Source of the DNA: Thermodesulfobacteriota bacterium | GTDB taxonomy: Bacteria > Desulfobacterota > DSM-4660 > Desulfatiglandales > HGW-15 | Reading direction: 5' to 3' | Assembly (NCBI GenBank): GCA_025454125.1 | Contig: JALOPA010000111.1 | Location: 1-6,609, forward strand | Length of the DNA: 6,609 bases | Shown here: positions 5,617 to 6,609 of the stretch, in pieces | Layout of the letters: every line of letters starts with the position of its first letter | Numbering within the stretch: position 1 is the stretch's first letter | The notes under the pieces: generated by a model | What the model saw: only the letters and a program-made list of their open reading frames with translations | Told to the model about the DNA's origin: nothing | Databases searched by the model: none | Program-made: the position numbers and the translations under genes

Positions 5617-6507
5617 TTATGAGCTGTTTAAGTTTTTCCGTCTCCGCGAAAGAAAGCCCTCCACGATATCGACCGACCGGCGGGTAATGAAGCCCTCCGG
5701 CTTGAGAAGCAGGACCAGGATCAGAAGCGCCCCGTAGATCACGATCCGCCAGGAGGCGATCTCGGGTGGAAACAGAAGCGGTATGCCGTAGAGCAACGGC
5801 GCGGCCAGGACAGTCCCCCACATCGTGGCGTATCCGCCGACGAAGATGATCGTCATGGTGATTCCCACCAGATGGAAGGTAAAAAAGTCCAGGTGGAAGC
5901 TCCTGTAGATAAATCCGTATAGAACCCCGCATCCGCCCGCCAGGGTGCAGCTGAAGGTCTGAAGCAGGATCCCGAGCTTCCGGATGTCGATTCCCAGGGA
6001 AACGGCCAGGTCCTTGTCCACGAACACCGCAGAGGCGGCGCGTCCCAGGCTGCCATGGTCGAAGCGGTGGATCAGGAACCCCACCAGGACGACCAGCCCA
6101 TAAAGAATGCCGAGGATCACGAAGCGGTGGACCGAAGGGCTTCCTCCGATGCTGGGAAGGCCGAACAGGCCCATCGTCCCCCCCACGGCAGGCAGGTTCT
6201 CGATCACCGTGCGGGTGATGTAGATGAAGGTGAACCCCACGATGACCACCGCGAAGGTGGGGGCATCCCCGATGAACAGAGAGACGAGGTAGCCGATGAC
6301 CCCGCCCAGCACAAACCCGATGAACAGCGCCAGGGCAAAGGGGACGTGCAGAGCCATCACCAGGTAGCCGGCCGTGTAGCCGGAGATCGCCATGTTGGCC
6401 ACGGTGATGAAATGCAGATGCGCCATCCGGTAGGGCACGTAGAGGGCCCAGCTCATGAGAATGTTGACGGCGGTTATGGACAGATAATAGTACAACGCGA
6501 GCGACAC
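5617..6507 (-). CDS. livM: Branched-chain amino-acid-type ABC transporter permease LivM
   Basis: LivM is one of the two inner-membrane permeases that form the channel of LivHMGF-type importers. The 296-residue protein is strongly hydrophobic throughout, with several membrane segments (for example about 8-24, 50-79, 84-100, 129-146, 210-226 and 255-268). The family's cytoplasmic coupling loop is visible as GRAASAVFVDKDLAVSLGID (155-174), followed by a TLAGGCGVLYG segment (188-198). The C-terminus has the expected YGALLILVLLLKPEGF (258-273). The N-terminal part is divergent: YRMAHLHFITVANMAISGYT (26-45) stands where many LivM proteins have a conserved glycine-rich stretch. The start is GTG at 6507 with a G-rich site (GGGGAG) only three bases away, nine bases after the livH stop and in the same frame. 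A later start such as M18 is possible. The ATPase genes livG/livF are not in the window and may lie beyond its right edge. Confidence 0.88.
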   Translation of the reverse strand: MSLALYYYLSITAVNILMSWALYVPYRMAHLHFITVANMAISGYTAGYLVMALHVPFALALFIGFVLGGVIGYLVSLFIGDAPTFAVVIVGFTFIYITRTVIENLPAVGGTMGLFGLPSIGGSPSVHRFVILGILYGLVVLVGFLIHRFDHGSLGRAASAVFVDKDLAVSLGIDIRKLGILLQTFSCTLAGGCGVLYGFIYRSFHLDFFTFHLVGITMTIIFVGGYATMWGTVLAAPLLYGIPLLFPPEIASWRIVIYGALLILVLLLKPEGFITRRSVDIVEGFLSRRRKNLNSS

Positions 6508-6516
6508 GGTCTCCCC

Positions 6517-6609
6517 CTACAGCTTGGCTCCGAACAATCCCGAGGGTTTCATCAGGATCACTATAAGCATCACCACAAAGGCGATGACGTTGGACCAGGT
6601 CCCGGAGAT
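6517..6609 (-). CDS. livH: C-terminal end of the partner permease LivH (partial)
   Basis: The last 30 codons of a leftward gene run in from the window edge and end at TAG (6519-6517). They encode a hydrophobic helix (NVIAFVVMLIVILM) followed by KPSGLFGAKL, the kind of ending (helix, then RP-x-GLFG) typical of LivH-family permeases. The position directly upstream of livM, with nine bases between, supports this. Only the tail is present, so the identity rests on the short match and the context. Confidence 0.7.
   Translation of the reverse strand: MSGTWSNVIAFVVMLIVILMKPSGLFGAKL

Noticed and set aside
4378..5622. Long plus-strand open frame antisense to the binding-protein gene
   Set aside because: The opposite strand encodes a complete binding protein with signal peptide and ideal ribosome binding site; this frame is its shadow.

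Overview
The window is GC-rich bacterial DNA that looks like one end of a metagenomic contig. The diderm-type periplasmic binding protein (signal peptide, no lipobox cysteine), the style of the rRNA methyltransferase and the abundance of short palindromic intergenic repeats suggest a Gram-negative lineage. A Desulfobacterota/deltaproteobacterial origin is my best guess, but it is an inference and not proven by the sequence.

Layout, left to right. (1) 7-591, minus strand: rsmA/ksgA, 16S rRNA dimethyladenosine transferase, broken at the window edge. Bases 1-36 are a perfect reverse complement of bases 57-92, so the last codons are a fold-back and not the true C-terminus. A good promoter-like pair containing a palindrome lies just upstream. 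(2) 592-1029: non-coding, with a repeat-like block (about 690-860) and a candidate promoter reading right. (3) 1030-2319, plus strand: a complete PLP-dependent class III aminotransferase. (4) 2320-2712: a gap between convergent genes packed with hairpins, including three related REP-like palindromes in alternating orientation. (5) 2713-3996, minus: a complete M20-family metallo-deacylase (ArgE/DapE type). (6) 3997-4428: a second repeat-rich gap holding a 157-bp composite inverted repeat and a large imperfect hairpin. (7) 4429-6609, minus: a tight transporter operon in the order livH (3' end only), livM, then a periplasmic branched-chain amino-acid-type binding protein.

Working together: the transporter would bring an amino acid or acylated amino acid across the inner membrane. 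The M20 enzyme could remove an acyl group, and the aminotransferase could start degradation of the freed amine. This is inferred from neighbourhood only. The aminotransferase is transcribed convergently to the other genes and repeats separate the units, so co-regulation is not shown.

I found no tRNA, rRNA, CRISPR array, transposase or toxin/defence gene. The individual genes belong to well-known families, and no clearly novel system is visible. The most unusual signals are the terminal fold-back, the repeat architecture of the gaps, a palindrome inside the ksgA promoter spacer and a cysteine cluster in the aminotransferase.
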